Below are positions 1 through 5,030 of a DNA stretch of 42,343 nucleotides, piece by piece. Under the pieces are notes generated by a model. It did not search any database, was not told the origin of the DNA, and saw nothing but the letters and a program-made list of their open reading frames with translations. The stretch's first letter is position 1, and each line of letters opens with the position of its first letter. The position numbers were made by a program, and so were the translations under genes. Source of the DNA: a virus; the IMG/VR virus record IMGVR_UViG_3300023294_000030, positions 1 to 42,343 of that record; one strand, 5' to 3'.

Positions 1-48
1 TCCATAGTTTTACCTAGGTTATGGAGACATAGCCCGCCGGGCCGCTAG
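1..48 (+). other. possible 3' end of an upstream coding region
   Basis: Frame 1 is open from the window edge to a TAG at 46-48 and directly precedes a heptad array, as the other small genes here do. The fragment is only 15 codons long, so this could be chance. Confidence 0.2.
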
Positions 49-79
49 ACTCAAGCAGCAAGCCTCAAGCAACAAGCTT
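45..79 (+). repeat. short CAAGCNN heptad array
   Basis: Five consecutive seven-base units, the first CTAGACT and then four of the form CAAGCNN (second bases AG, CT, AA, TT). The array ends 12 bases before a TTGACA promoter hexamer. It is the leftmost of several arrays that lie between a small gene and the next promoter. Confidence 0.85.
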
Positions 80-90
80 GAAATTAATGT

Positions 91-120
91 TTGACAATAG
101 TATCCTATATGTTGTAGGAT
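91..120 (+). promoter_or_regulatory. sigma70-type promoter with overlapping inverted repeat
   Basis: TTGACA at 91-96 and TAGGAT at 115-120 are separated by 18 bases. An inverted repeat, ATCCTA (102-107) and TAGGAT (115-120), overlaps the -10 and could be an operator. The AACAGAAAGG leader and the ATG at 145 follow. Confidence 0.5.
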
Positions 121-144
121 ATCTTAAATAACAGAAAGGAACAT

Positions 145-303
145 ATGTATCAAAGAGACCATAAGATAGCTTTTGAAAATGCAATATCAAAAGGATTAAA
201 TAATCCTGGTGATTTTATGTATATGTATTCAAAAGATAATAAAGACTACTTTAAACATACAATGGATAGAAGTTATATAAACTTCGAACAGAAAGGAAAA
301 TAA
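145..303 (+). CDS. small hypothetical protein (52 aa)
   Basis: A 52-codon reading frame that starts at ATG 145, preceded by AGAAAGG at 134-140, a good Shine-Dalgarno match. The product is hydrophilic, rich in Lys, Asp and Tyr, begins MYQRDHKIAF and has no recognised domain. The end of the gene itself contains AACAGAAAGG (288-297), which serves as the ribosome-binding site of the next gene. It is the first gene of the left-end block, directly behind the promoter at 91-120. Function unknown. The evidence that it is real is the start context and its fit with neighbouring genes. Confidence 0.6.
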   Translation: MYQRDHKIAFENAISKGLNNPGDFMYMYSKDNKDYFKHTMDRSYINFEQKGK

Positions 304-306
304 ACA

Positions 307-480
307 ATGGCAAAAGAAATAGAAGAGTTAGAAGAGTTGGTTCACAAAAGAACTTATAGAACCGGTGAAGTTACACAACTACGTAGAATAGCCGATGCAA
401 TGGACGAGATCTTGTTCCTGGTGAAAAAAGATATGGCACATGTATCTAAAAAAATAGAAGAGGACAATGAAGAGAATTAA
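307..480 (+). CDS. small acidic helical protein (57 aa)
   Basis: Starts at ATG 307, three bases after the preceding stop, and ends at TAA 478-480. The product begins MAKEIEELEELVHKRTYR and is highly charged and probably all-helical, with heptad-like Leu/Ile spacing that suggests a short coiled coil. It overlaps the next gene by 14 bases, which points to translational coupling. Function not recognised; such small helical proteins are common in early regions of marine phages. Confidence 0.6.
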   Translation: MAKEIEELEELVHKRTYRTGEVTQLRRIADAMDEILFLVKKDMAHVSKKIEEDNEEN

Positions 481-670
481 TCACAACGATCTGTTGCCAT
501 GGTTCCGGGAGGACCATGGCCAGCTGCCTGCTGCATACTTAAAAAGCTGCGAGAAATTTTTCCGTGAGCTGGGTATCAAAGCCGCAAGCAACGAGCTACA
601 AGCAGAGAGATTCGAGCGTCAAGCTGCGACACTTTGGCAATATGATTTTAATATAAATAGTTTAAGGTAA
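467..670 (+). CDS. small hypothetical protein, paralogue of the 1785-1949 gene, with repeat-encoded tail
   Basis: The first 37 residues (MKRINHNDLLPWF... to the LKSCEKFFREL block) closely match the product of 1785-1949, so this is one of two copies of a small family. From about residue 40 the protein is encoded by a CAAGC/CGAGC heptad array (585-633), and the last residues by promoter-like DNA. The conserved N-terminal part is probably the functional unit and the tail is read-through into the repeat. The ATG overlaps the upstream gene by 14 bases. No function is recognised. Confidence 0.6.
   Translation: MKRINHNDLLPWFREDHGQLPAAYLKSCEKFFRELGIKAASNELQAERFERQAATLWQYDFNINSLR
585..633 (+). repeat. 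heptad array mixing CAAGC and CGAGC units
   Basis: Seven units in perfect seven-base register: CAAGCAA, CGAGCTA, CAAGCAG, AGAGATT, CGAGCGT, CAAGCTG and CGACACT. It lies inside the 3' part of the 467-670 gene and runs straight into a promoter-like stretch. It links the CAAGC type of the left end to the CGAGC type found inside genes elsewhere. Confidence 0.8.
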
Positions 671-692
671 ATTAAATAACAGAAAGGTGAAT

Positions 693-872
693 ATGCTTAC
701 AAAAGAACAATACATTAGTCTACTATCTACTATGAAAGATGAAGATTGGAAAATAATTAGAGAGCGTATGGAGGAAAAAATTCCAGGAATTAAAGGCTGG
801 AATGAAACTGTATTCAGAGCCTATTCAGAAAGAATAGTAAACGCTGGATTTAAAAACGAAAGTTTAAATTAA
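693..872 (+). CDS. small hypothetical protein (59 aa)
   Basis: ATG 693 is preceded by AGAAAGG at 681-687 with five-base spacing, which decides this start over an in-frame GTG at 687. The product (MLTKEQYISLLSTMKDEDWK...) is charged and predicted helical with no recognised domain. Its TAA overlaps the ATG of the next gene as TAATG, so the two are probably coupled. It belongs to the second left-end cassette, behind the array at 585-633 and a leader at 675-686. Function unknown. Confidence 0.6.
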   Translation: MLTKEQYISLLSTMKDEDWKIIRERMEEKIPGIKGWNETVFRAYSERIVNAGFKNESLN

Positions 873-1036
873 TGACTAAAAAAATGACTTTAAATGAATT
901 GCTGGAATCTAATTTATCTTTAGAAGAAATTGACTATATACTAGAGGAAGAAGAGGATCCGAGTTGCAAGCTGCAAGCACCTGCGACAATTTGGCAGCAC
1001 TATTTAACATATAAGTATGTTAAAATAGCTAAATAA
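872..1036 (+). CDS. small hypothetical protein (54 aa) with repeat-encoded tail
   Basis: Starts at ATG 872, overlapping the preceding stop. The N-terminal 30 residues (MTKKMTLNELLESNLSLEEI...) are acidic and helical. A three-unit heptad array at 960-980 (CGAGTTG, CAAGCTG, CAAGCAC) then lies in frame, and the tail is encoded by the promoter-like segment of the next cassette. The stop at 1034-1036 lies within the next AATAACAGAAAG leader (1032-1043). As with its neighbours, only the first part looks like selected protein. Confidence 0.5.
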   Translation: MTKKMTLNELLESNLSLEEIDYILEEEEDPSCKLQAPATIWQHYLTYKYVKIAK

Positions 1037-1051
1037 CAGAAAGATATAACA

Positions 1052-1225
1052 ATGGACAAAAGAAATATCATAGCGTCATTAGTAGAGAGTGAGACATCTT
1101 GTTTATTTGAAGACTTATTAGAAGATAAAACTTTTAAAAAGTTATTCTATAAATATTTAAAAACTAAAGATACAGAAATGGCTAGCGAATTGTTAGCTGA
1201 TTATGCAAACGAGAATTTATGCTGA
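1052..1225 (+). CDS. small hypothetical protein (57 aa)
   Basis: ATG 1052 follows the leader AATAACAGAAAG (1032-1043). The product (MDKRNIIASLVESETSCLFE...) is acidic, mostly helical and of unknown function. It ends TGC TGA, with the TGA overlapping the ATG of the next gene (TGATG at 1223-1227), a typical translational-coupling junction. It is the first gene of the third cassette. Confidence 0.6.
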   Translation: MDKRNIIASLVESETSCLFEDLLEDKTFKKLFYKYLKTKDTEMASELLADYANENLC

Positions 1226-1440
1226 TGAAAACAATGACACCCTTGAATAGATTATCAGAAATTTATGTTAAATGGATGGATAAAAATAATCTAGAAAAAA
1301 TGAGCGCGGATGAGGTATTACTAGGAACGCCTGGCCTAACTATAGCTCAATCTAATTGGTTGAAGAGATTTATAGAAATCTGGGACAGAGCAGCAAGCCG
1401 CAAGCAACAAGCCGCAAGCTGCGACACTTTGGTAATATAA
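1225..1440 (+). CDS. small hypothetical protein (71 aa) with repeat-encoded tail
   Basis: The coupled start ATG 1225 (TGATG) is preferred over the in-frame ATG at 1219. About 52 residues look like real protein (LSEIYVKWMDKNNLEKMSAD..., and a Trp-rich LKRFIEIWDR stretch). The remainder is translated from the heptad array 1387-1428 (Ala-Ser-Arg-Lys-Gln type) and the promoter-like DNA behind it. No domain is recognised. Confidence 0.55.
   Translation: MKTMTPLNRLSEIYVKWMDKNNLEKMSADEVLLGTPGLTIAQSNWLKRFIEIWDRAASRKQQAASCDTLVI
1387..1428 (+). repeat. CAAGCNN heptad array
   Basis: Six units in register: AGAGCAG, then four CAAGCNN units (CG, AA, CG, TG), then CGACACT. It is followed by a stretch nearly identical to that after the array at 585-633 (ACTTTGG...TATAAATAGTTTAAGG), so array plus promoter region is duplicated as a unit. 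Confidence 0.85.
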
Positions 1441-1489
1441 AATTAGTATAAATAGTTTAAGGTAAATTAATAAACAGAAAGATATAACA

Positions 1490-1780
1490 ATGATTAATAT
1501 AATGAATGAGTGTGATTTTACAGACGACTTCATGAGAATAAGACCTAATCAATTCTCATATAACGCTCTCCAAGCTCTTTGGCAGGGCTTCGAAGAATAC
1601 GAAGAAAACACTGGTGAAGTACTGGAATTCGATCCTATTGATATCTGTTGTAATTATTCCGAATATAAAAACTTAAAAGAAGTACAAGAAAACTATCCCG
1701 ACATAAAAAGCATGAAAGACCTTGAACGAGAAACAAAGGTCATTTCTTTTGATGGTGGTTTTGTTATACAGAATTATTAG
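1490..1780 (+). CDS. hypothetical acidic protein (96 aa)
   Basis: ATG 1490 follows an AACAGAAAG leader (1473-1481). The product is acidic, with a Trp/Tyr/Glu-rich middle (LWQGFEEYEENTGEVLEF) and a C-terminal SFDGGFVIQNY. The composition suggests a folded small protein; acidic proteins of this size in phage early regions are sometimes DNA mimics, but nothing here proves that. It is the largest of the cassette genes apart from GP88. Four bases separate it from the next start at 1785. Confidence 0.6.
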   Translation: MINIMNECDFTDDFMRIRPNQFSYNALQALWQGFEEYEENTGEVLEFDPIDICCNYSEYKNLKEVQENYPDIKSMKDLERETKVISFDGGFVIQNY

Positions 1781-1784
1781 ACCT

Positions 1785-1949
1785 ATGAAGAGAATCAAAC
1801 ACAATGATTTGATCCCGTGGTTCACCTGGAATCGCGCGGATCTTCCGGCCAGCTATGTGAAAAGCTGCGAGAAATTTTTCCGGGAGCTGGATACCAGAGC
1901 TACAAGCCGCAAGCTACAAGCCGCAAGCTTGACAATAAAGAATAAATGA
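1785..1949 (+). CDS. small hypothetical protein, paralogue of the 467-670 gene
   Basis: The start is set at ATG 1785, where homology to the 467-670 product begins (MKRI.HNDL.PWF, then LPA.Y.KSCEKFFREL). A longer frame from 1722 would overlap the upstream gene and encode no shared sequence. From residue 38 the protein is encoded by the heptad array at 1896-1930 and by promoter DNA. The two paralogues differ mostly in an eight-residue segment after PWF. Function unknown. Confidence 0.6.
   Translation: MKRIKHNDLIPWFTWNRADLPASYVKSCEKFFRELDTRATSRKLQAASLTIKNK
1896..1930 (+). repeat. CAAGCNN heptad array
   Basis: Five units in register (AGAGCTA, then four CAAGCNN units). The last unit, CAAGCTT, supplies the first two bases of the TTGACA hexamer at 1929-1934, so repeat and promoter are physically fused. 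Confidence 0.85.
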
Positions 1950-1956
1950 TTATATA
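1929..1956 (+). promoter_or_regulatory. sigma70-type promoter of the GP88-like gene
   Basis: TTGACA at 1929-1934, a 16-base spacer, and TATATA at 1951-1956. AATAACAGAAAG follows at 1965-1976 and the ATG at 1984. Confidence 0.55.
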
Positions 1957-1983
1957 GGATATATAATAACAGAAAGAAATAAT

Positions 1984-2583
1984 ATGAATAAAATAGAAGC
2001 GCTTAATATTACGGGTTCACTTAGTAAACCGTCTAAGATGCCAGGTAAAGCCTACGGCCTACCGGCTAAGGAATGTAAAACAGGATCGAAGCTGGCAAAA
2101 ATTCCAGGCAGCACCTGCTCGAGCTGTTACGCTCTCAAAGGCTGTTATGTCTTTCCCGTTGTACAATCAGCTCAGTATACGAGACTAGACGCCATACGCC
2201 ACCCGCTATGGGTTCAAGCTATGACTTTTCATTTATTACACCAGAAGGCAAATGTCTTTAGATGGCACGATTCTGGCGACGTTCAGGACCTGAAGCATCT
2301 AGCTAAAATTTTTAAAGTAGCCAGATTAACACCTGATATGAAACACTGGTTACCAACGCGCGAGGCCTGGACTCAAAAGTACCAGGACAGAAAACCAGAT
2401 AATTTAACAATACGATTTTCCATTCCCATGATTGACCAGAAAGCTTCTGGCAATTGGAAAAACACGTCAACGGTCGTTACCTCCGGGGCCACTTGTCCCG
2501 CTCCTAAGCAGGGCGGCAAGTGTTTAGACTGTCGGATGTGCTGGGATCCTTCTGTTAAAAATGTTGCTTACGGGGTTCATTAG
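1984..2583 (+). CDS. GP88-like cysteine-rich protein
   Basis: A 199-residue protein that resembles the phage 'gene product 88' family first described in mycobacteriophages; the biochemical role of that family is not known to me. Two cysteine clusters are visible: C31, C45, C48 and C54 (TCSSCYALKGCY) and C171, C180, C183 and C186 (KCLDCRMCW). Conserved-looking RWHDSGD and TREAWTQKY stretches lie between them. The clusters suggest zinc or iron-sulphur binding, which is inference. The gene follows the promoter at 1929-1956 and the repeated AACAGAAAG leader. It uses more G and C in codon third positions than its neighbours, which may mark later acquisition. Its stop codon lies in the loop of a strong hairpin. 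Confidence 0.75.
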   Translation: MNKIEALNITGSLSKPSKMPGKAYGLPAKECKTGSKLAKIPGSTCSSCYALKGCYVFPVVQSAQYTRLDAIRHPLWVQAMTFHLLHQKANVFRWHDSGDVQDLKHLAKIFKVARLTPDMKHWLPTREAWTQKYQDRKPDNLTIRFSIPMIDQKASGNWKNTSTVVTSGATCPAPKQGGKCLDCRMCWDPSVKNVAYGVH

Positions 2584-2593
2584 CCCCGTGAGC
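2566..2593 (+). terminator. strong hairpin across the GP88 stop codon
   Basis: A ten-pair stem, GCTTACGGGG (2566-2575) with CCCCGTGAGC (2584-2593), contains one G-U pair and an eight-base loop that holds the TAG stop. There is no T-run after it, so it would be a factor-dependent terminator or a 3'-end stabiliser rather than a classic intrinsic terminator. Confidence 0.45.
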
Positions 2594-2604
2594 CGCACAA
2601 ATTT

Positions 2605-2661
2605 GCCCGGGCTACCTTCACTCCGTAGCAGTTCTACCACCAGGGAAACCTGGTGCCGGGC
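2605..2661 (+). ncRNA. candidate structured RNA (three-way junction)
   Basis: The outer stem GCCCGG (2605-2610) pairs with CCGGGC (2656-2661). Directly inside it are hairpin GCTAC (2611-2615) with GTAGC (2625-2629) and hairpin CACCAGG (2638-2644) with CCTGGTG (2649-2655). The second is closed by a GAAA loop, which marks the plus strand as the likely RNA. All 18 pairs are Watson-Crick and the stems abut. The segment is far more GC-rich than its surroundings and sits between GP88 and the large heptad array. I do not match it to a named RNA class. Confidence 0.5.
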
Positions 2662-2663
2662 TC

Positions 2664-2943
2664 CAAGCCACAAGCCGCAAGCCACAAGCCGCAAGCTTTC
2701 GAACCAACCTTTTCAAGCCGCAAGCCTCAAGCCACAAGCGACAAGCTCATGAAGCCACAAGCCACAAGCCACAAGCCACAAGCGTCAAGCTCCTAAACCC
2801 TCAAGCTTCAAGCGGCAAGCCTCAAGCGACAAGCTGCAAGCAGCAAGCCTCAAGCGCCAAGCTCATGAAGCCGCAAGCAACAAGCCTCAAGCCCCAAGCT
2901 GCAAGCCTCAAGCTTCAAGCCGCAAGCGGCAAGCTCCAAGACC
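2664..2943 (+). repeat. large CAAGCNN heptad array
   Basis: About 33 copies of CAAGC, mostly in strict seven-base register, with the last two bases of each unit varying almost freely. Interruptions occur at about 2698-2715 and 2793-2803. The segment CAAGCTCATGAAGCC occurs twice (about 2744 and 2863), so part of the array is itself duplicated. Between 2584 and 2849 there is no credible gene; the rest of the array is read as the tail of the minus-strand nuclease ORF. It lies at a convergent junction. Confidence 0.9.
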
Positions 2944-3218
2944 TTGTGTCCTTGGTAAAGTTTCACGTAGCTAGAGGCGAGAGACTTTACTATGATAAAT
3001 GAATTGTGAGGGTGCCTCACATGGAAGGCAATTTGATGCGGAGAGAGACGCACTTTGTTGGTAGTTGTGACTTTCAGTTCAACAGTGAAAAAAGTATTAT
3101 TTTTGTTGTATCCCAACAGGTCTGGTGTACCTAAAGCCGCCATGTTTTCTACTCTTGTCCAAGATATTTCAGGTGTAACTTTTTTAAGTTCATTCCAGAA
3201 TTTACGTTCAGGTTTCAA
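2850..3218 (-). CDS. PD-(D/E)XK (VRR-NUC-like) nuclease, probably 5'-frameshifted
   Basis: The ORF encodes a compact PD-(D/E)XK nuclease core: GTPDLLGYN (D33), then FFTVELKV (E47, K49), then SPHQIAFH, as in VRR-NUC and phage resolvase-like nucleases. The role would be DNA cleavage or branch resolution in replication or packaging. The only start in this frame is TTG 3218 with no ribosome site. Yet the upstream gene's stop forms ATGA with an ATG at 3280, which opens a 13-codon frame (MIEGDSLEYEVFE) that stops at 3239, one base out of register. A one-base deletion near 3240 would explain both. The last 28 or so residues are encoded by the heptad array, so the original C-terminus has been replaced or extended. 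Confidence 0.7.
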   Translation of the reverse strand: MKPERKFWNELKKVTPEISWTRVENMAALGTPDLLGYNKNNTFFTVELKVTTTNKVRLSPHQIAFHVRHPHNSFIIVKSLASSYVKLYQGHKVLELAACGLKLEACSLGLEACCLRLHELGA

Positions 3219-3276
3219 GGCAACAGGGTCAGTTGGATTTATTCAAATACTTCATACTCTAAACTGTCTCCTTCAA

Positions 3277-3498
3277 TCATAATTTTTTAATTACTTCTCC
3301 CATCATCCATTTTTCAGGTTCAATGGTAAGTACCATTCTATGCGATTCTCTTACTCCTAACAATTTATTTTCTAATAATTGAATACCTTTGATGTCATAA
3401 AATTTACCATCAGGTAAAGCAACTTGAACCCTTGCATTACTAGCCATCTCAGAGGTTAAAAATTTATCTAATATAGATCTTAATTCTTTTGTTTTCAT
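3277..3498 (-). CDS. conserved small hypothetical protein (73 aa)
   Basis: Starts at 3498 behind an AAAAGGAGAAT ribosome site. The product (MKTKELRSILDKFLTSEMAS..., then VQVALPDGKFYDIKGIQLLE) reads as a short helix followed by a beta-rich region. It looks like a conserved marine phage protein of unknown function. Its TGA overlaps the ATG at 3280 (ATGA), which implies translational coupling with the downstream nuclease and supports the view that the nuclease gene originally started there. Confidence 0.7.
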   Translation of the reverse strand: MKTKELRSILDKFLTSEMASNARVQVALPDGKFYDIKGIQLLENKLLGVRESHRMVLTIEPEKWMMGEVIKKL

Positions 3499-3577
3499 AA
3501 TTCTCCTTTTTAAACCTGGAGCCCAGTATCAGTGGGTATAAATGATCATCATCCACGTCGTAAGCCAACTCCAGAAC

Positions 3578-3606
3578 TTGACATATACTCATTGTTACCT
3601 TAAAAG
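3578..3606 (+). promoter_or_regulatory. possible promoter of the small terminase gene
   Basis: TTGACA at 3578-3583, 17 bases, then TAAAAG at 3601-3606. If used, transcription would begin at or next to the ATG at 3614, giving a leaderless message. That fits the lack of a Shine-Dalgarno sequence. Confidence 0.35.
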
Positions 3607-3613
3607 TCAAGCC

Positions 3614-4237
3614 ATGGGTTTACCAAAAAGTTTAACTGAGATGCAAATGAAATTTGCTCAAGAGTTAATAAGTAATGAAGGTCGTAAGACCAAAACAGAT
3701 TGTGCAGTGGACGCTGGCTATTCAAAAGATAATGCCAGATTTACAGCTAGTAAATTAACTAATCCAAAATTGTATCCTTTAGTGGTTCGGTACATTGGAG
3801 AGCTTAGAGAAGAATACCAAAAAAAATATGAAGTCACTTTTGAAAATCATATCGCAGAATTGGCTAAACTTCGTAACGAAGCCAGAGTTAAAAAAGCCTG
3901 GAGTGCAGCGGTTAACGCGGAAGTTGCGCGTGGTAAGGCGGCCGGCCTTTATGTCGAACAAAAAATCATCCGAACAGGAAAATTAGAAGATCTTTCAGCT
4001 GAGCAATTAGAGTCCAGAATGAAAGAAATCATTAATGAATACTCACCGATTTTAGAAGGTATTGAAGTAGAAGAACTTACAGAAAAAGTTAAGACAGCAA
4101 AAGACCAAACCAACTTAACATTACCAAAGCAAGTATCCCCAGTGCTACACGAGAATGATCAATCTTCATCAGAATCCGATACTTATTCTTCATCTTCATC
4201 ATCAAAAGAATCGTCATCGTCGTCTTCTGGCTCATAA
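3614..4237 (+). CDS. terS: terminase small subunit
   Basis: A 207-residue protein of the Terminase_2 type. The N-terminal LTEMQMKFAQEL, the helix-turn-helix-like region with DAGYSKDNARFTASKL, and a long helical segment that oligomerises in the family are all visible. It recognises phage DNA and hands it to the large subunit for packaging. ATG 3614 is chosen because family similarity begins there; the upstream ATG 3542 adds an unrelated segment. The C-terminus is a run of serines (from about residue 180) encoded by TCATCT/TCATCG repeats whose opposite strand encodes the acidic tail of the gene at 4183-4338. The large subunit is not in the window. Confidence 0.8.
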   Translation: MGLPKSLTEMQMKFAQELISNEGRKTKTDCAVDAGYSKDNARFTASKLTNPKLYPLVVRYIGELREEYQKKYEVTFENHIAELAKLRNEARVKKAWSAAVNAEVARGKAAGLYVEQKIIRTGKLEDLSAEQLESRMKEIINEYSPILEGIEVEELTEKVKTAKDQTNLTLPKQVSPVLHENDQSSSESDTYSSSSSSKESSSSSSGS

Positions 4238-4338
4238 CTATCTTCTCCGTTACAAATACATTTTTCTCTAATAGCATTAATGTCTTCTTCAATTCTATCT
4301 AAGATATCTTCAACAGTTTCGTGTTTTCTTTTGATCAT
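4183..4338 (-). CDS. small protein with acidic tail (51 aa)
   Basis: Starts at ATG 4338 (MIKRKHETVEDILDRIEEDI), followed by CICNGEDSYEPED and an Asp/Glu-only tail. The N-terminal half is helical; the two cysteines could bind metal or be incidental. It overlaps the 3' end of the small terminase by 55 bases on the opposite strand, and the overlap is the low-complexity part of both proteins. It follows the zinc-binding gene at 4349-4501 by 10 bases. Real gene likely, function unknown. Confidence 0.6.
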   Translation of the reverse strand: MIKRKHETVEDILDRIEEDINAIREKCICNGEDSYEPEDDDDDSFDDEDEE

Positions 4339-4348
4339 AATGTTTTCT

Positions 4349-4501
4349 TTATTGGCAAGATAGACACTCGTCAGAATCTGCATCTAAATCTGAAAGTGTT
4401 TCTTTTTTGTTTGGTTTGCAGTTGTCACAAAAGAATTGATTATCTGTTACAAAATAATCTTTTGCACACTTACTACATTTATTGGTTTGAGGTTGTCCCA
4501 T
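4349..4501 (-). CDS. small zinc-ribbon protein (50 aa)
   Basis: ATG 4501 follows AAAGAGAATTC. The product (MGQPQTNKCSKCAKDYFVTD, then QFFCDNCKPNK, then DECLSCQ) has three CxxC pairs. The first two form a rubredoxin-like zinc ribbon and the third is at the very C-terminus. Such proteins often act as small DNA-, RNA- or protein-binding adaptors in phages. Its place directly upstream of the 4183-4338 gene suggests one transcript. The coding sense is supported by the cysteine pattern and the ribosome site. Confidence 0.6.
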   Translation of the reverse strand: MGQPQTNKCSKCAKDYFVTDNQFFCDNCKPNKKETLSDLDADSDECLSCQ

Positions 4502-4516
4502 GAATTCTCTTTACAG

Positions 4517-4804
4517 TTAAATATTTATTTTTTCAAGAGCTTTTATACACCCGATTGGATAAACATTTCTATCACTAAATGATTCTTCTTTACTATCATA
4601 ACTTGCAAATGATCTAATACATTGGTTATCTTTACTAAAAATATATCCATAACTAATCATAGTAGCCATTTCAAACTTGCTAAACTCTATTGCATCGGAA
4701 TGACTAGCGTCTCCAACAATGTCAAACCAAGTTATTTTATAGAAATAATAACGTTTTTTATTTATTACCAACGATTTGTACTTAGATTTTTTATTTTTTT
4801 TCAT
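4517..4804 (-). CDS. conserved hypothetical protein (95 aa)
   Basis: ATG 4804 lies behind AGGAGAACTTTTTAA. A Lys-rich N-terminus is followed by YYFYKITWFDIVGDASH, ISYGYIFSKDN, SFASYDS and FSDRNVYPIGCI, a pattern of a small beta-rich protein that I recall as a recurrent family in marine T7-like phages, without known function. It is the first gene of a short minus-strand unit that ends against the small terminase. A promoter may lie in the AT-rich 226 bases upstream. Confidence 0.7.
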   Translation of the reverse strand: MKKNKKSKYKSLVINKKRYYFYKITWFDIVGDASHSDAIEFSKFEMATMISYGYIFSKDNQCIRSFASYDSKEESFSDRNVYPIGCIKALEKINI

Positions 4805-5030
4805 TTAAAAAGTTCTCCTAATAGTACTTACCACAACTATTCAATATTATTAAACGCGAAAATATTTTTGAAAAGTGTGTTTTTGTGTCAAACATGTAAT
4901 AAGTCTTATATATCAACAACTTATTCGGTTACACTTTGGTCACAACGACACACTACGTTGAATAAGTCATTGAATTTAAAGACTAATTCACACATTGCGT
5001 TTTGTGACCTCTTTTTTAGTTATCATAATG
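4805..5030 (-). promoter_or_regulatory. intergenic region with possible minus-strand promoter
   Basis: On the minus strand TTGACA lies at 4891-4886, but no clear -10 stands 16-18 bases downstream; AT-rich hexamers such as AAAATA and TAATAT are nearby. An inverted repeat ACTTATTC...GAATAAGT flanks about 30 bases near 4919-4970. A 24-codon frame in the region lacks a ribosome site and is not called. Confidence 0.3.

Noticed and set aside
1336-1533. Minus-strand frame through the left-end array
   Set aside because: Antisense to the cassette genes, with no ribosome site and repeat-derived sequence.
2605-2664. tRNA gene (GC-rich, ends in CTCCA)
   Set aside because: No D arm, anticodon arm or TTCRA loop; the three-way junction has two hairpins only.
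2561-2752. Open frame through the heptad array on the plus strand
   Set aside because: It is open only because the repeats lack stops; it starts inside GP88 and crosses the predicted RNA structure.
2664-2943. CRISPR array
   Set aside because: Units are seven bases long with no spacers, and there are no cas genes; the Cas4-like gene is an ordinary phage exonuclease.
3239-3280. Programmed frameshift in the nuclease gene
   Set aside because: No slippery heptamer or downstream structure is visible; a deletion or sequence error is simpler.
4935-5010. 24-codon minus-strand frame after the exonuclease
   Set aside because: No ribosome site and no recognisable family; left as intergenic.
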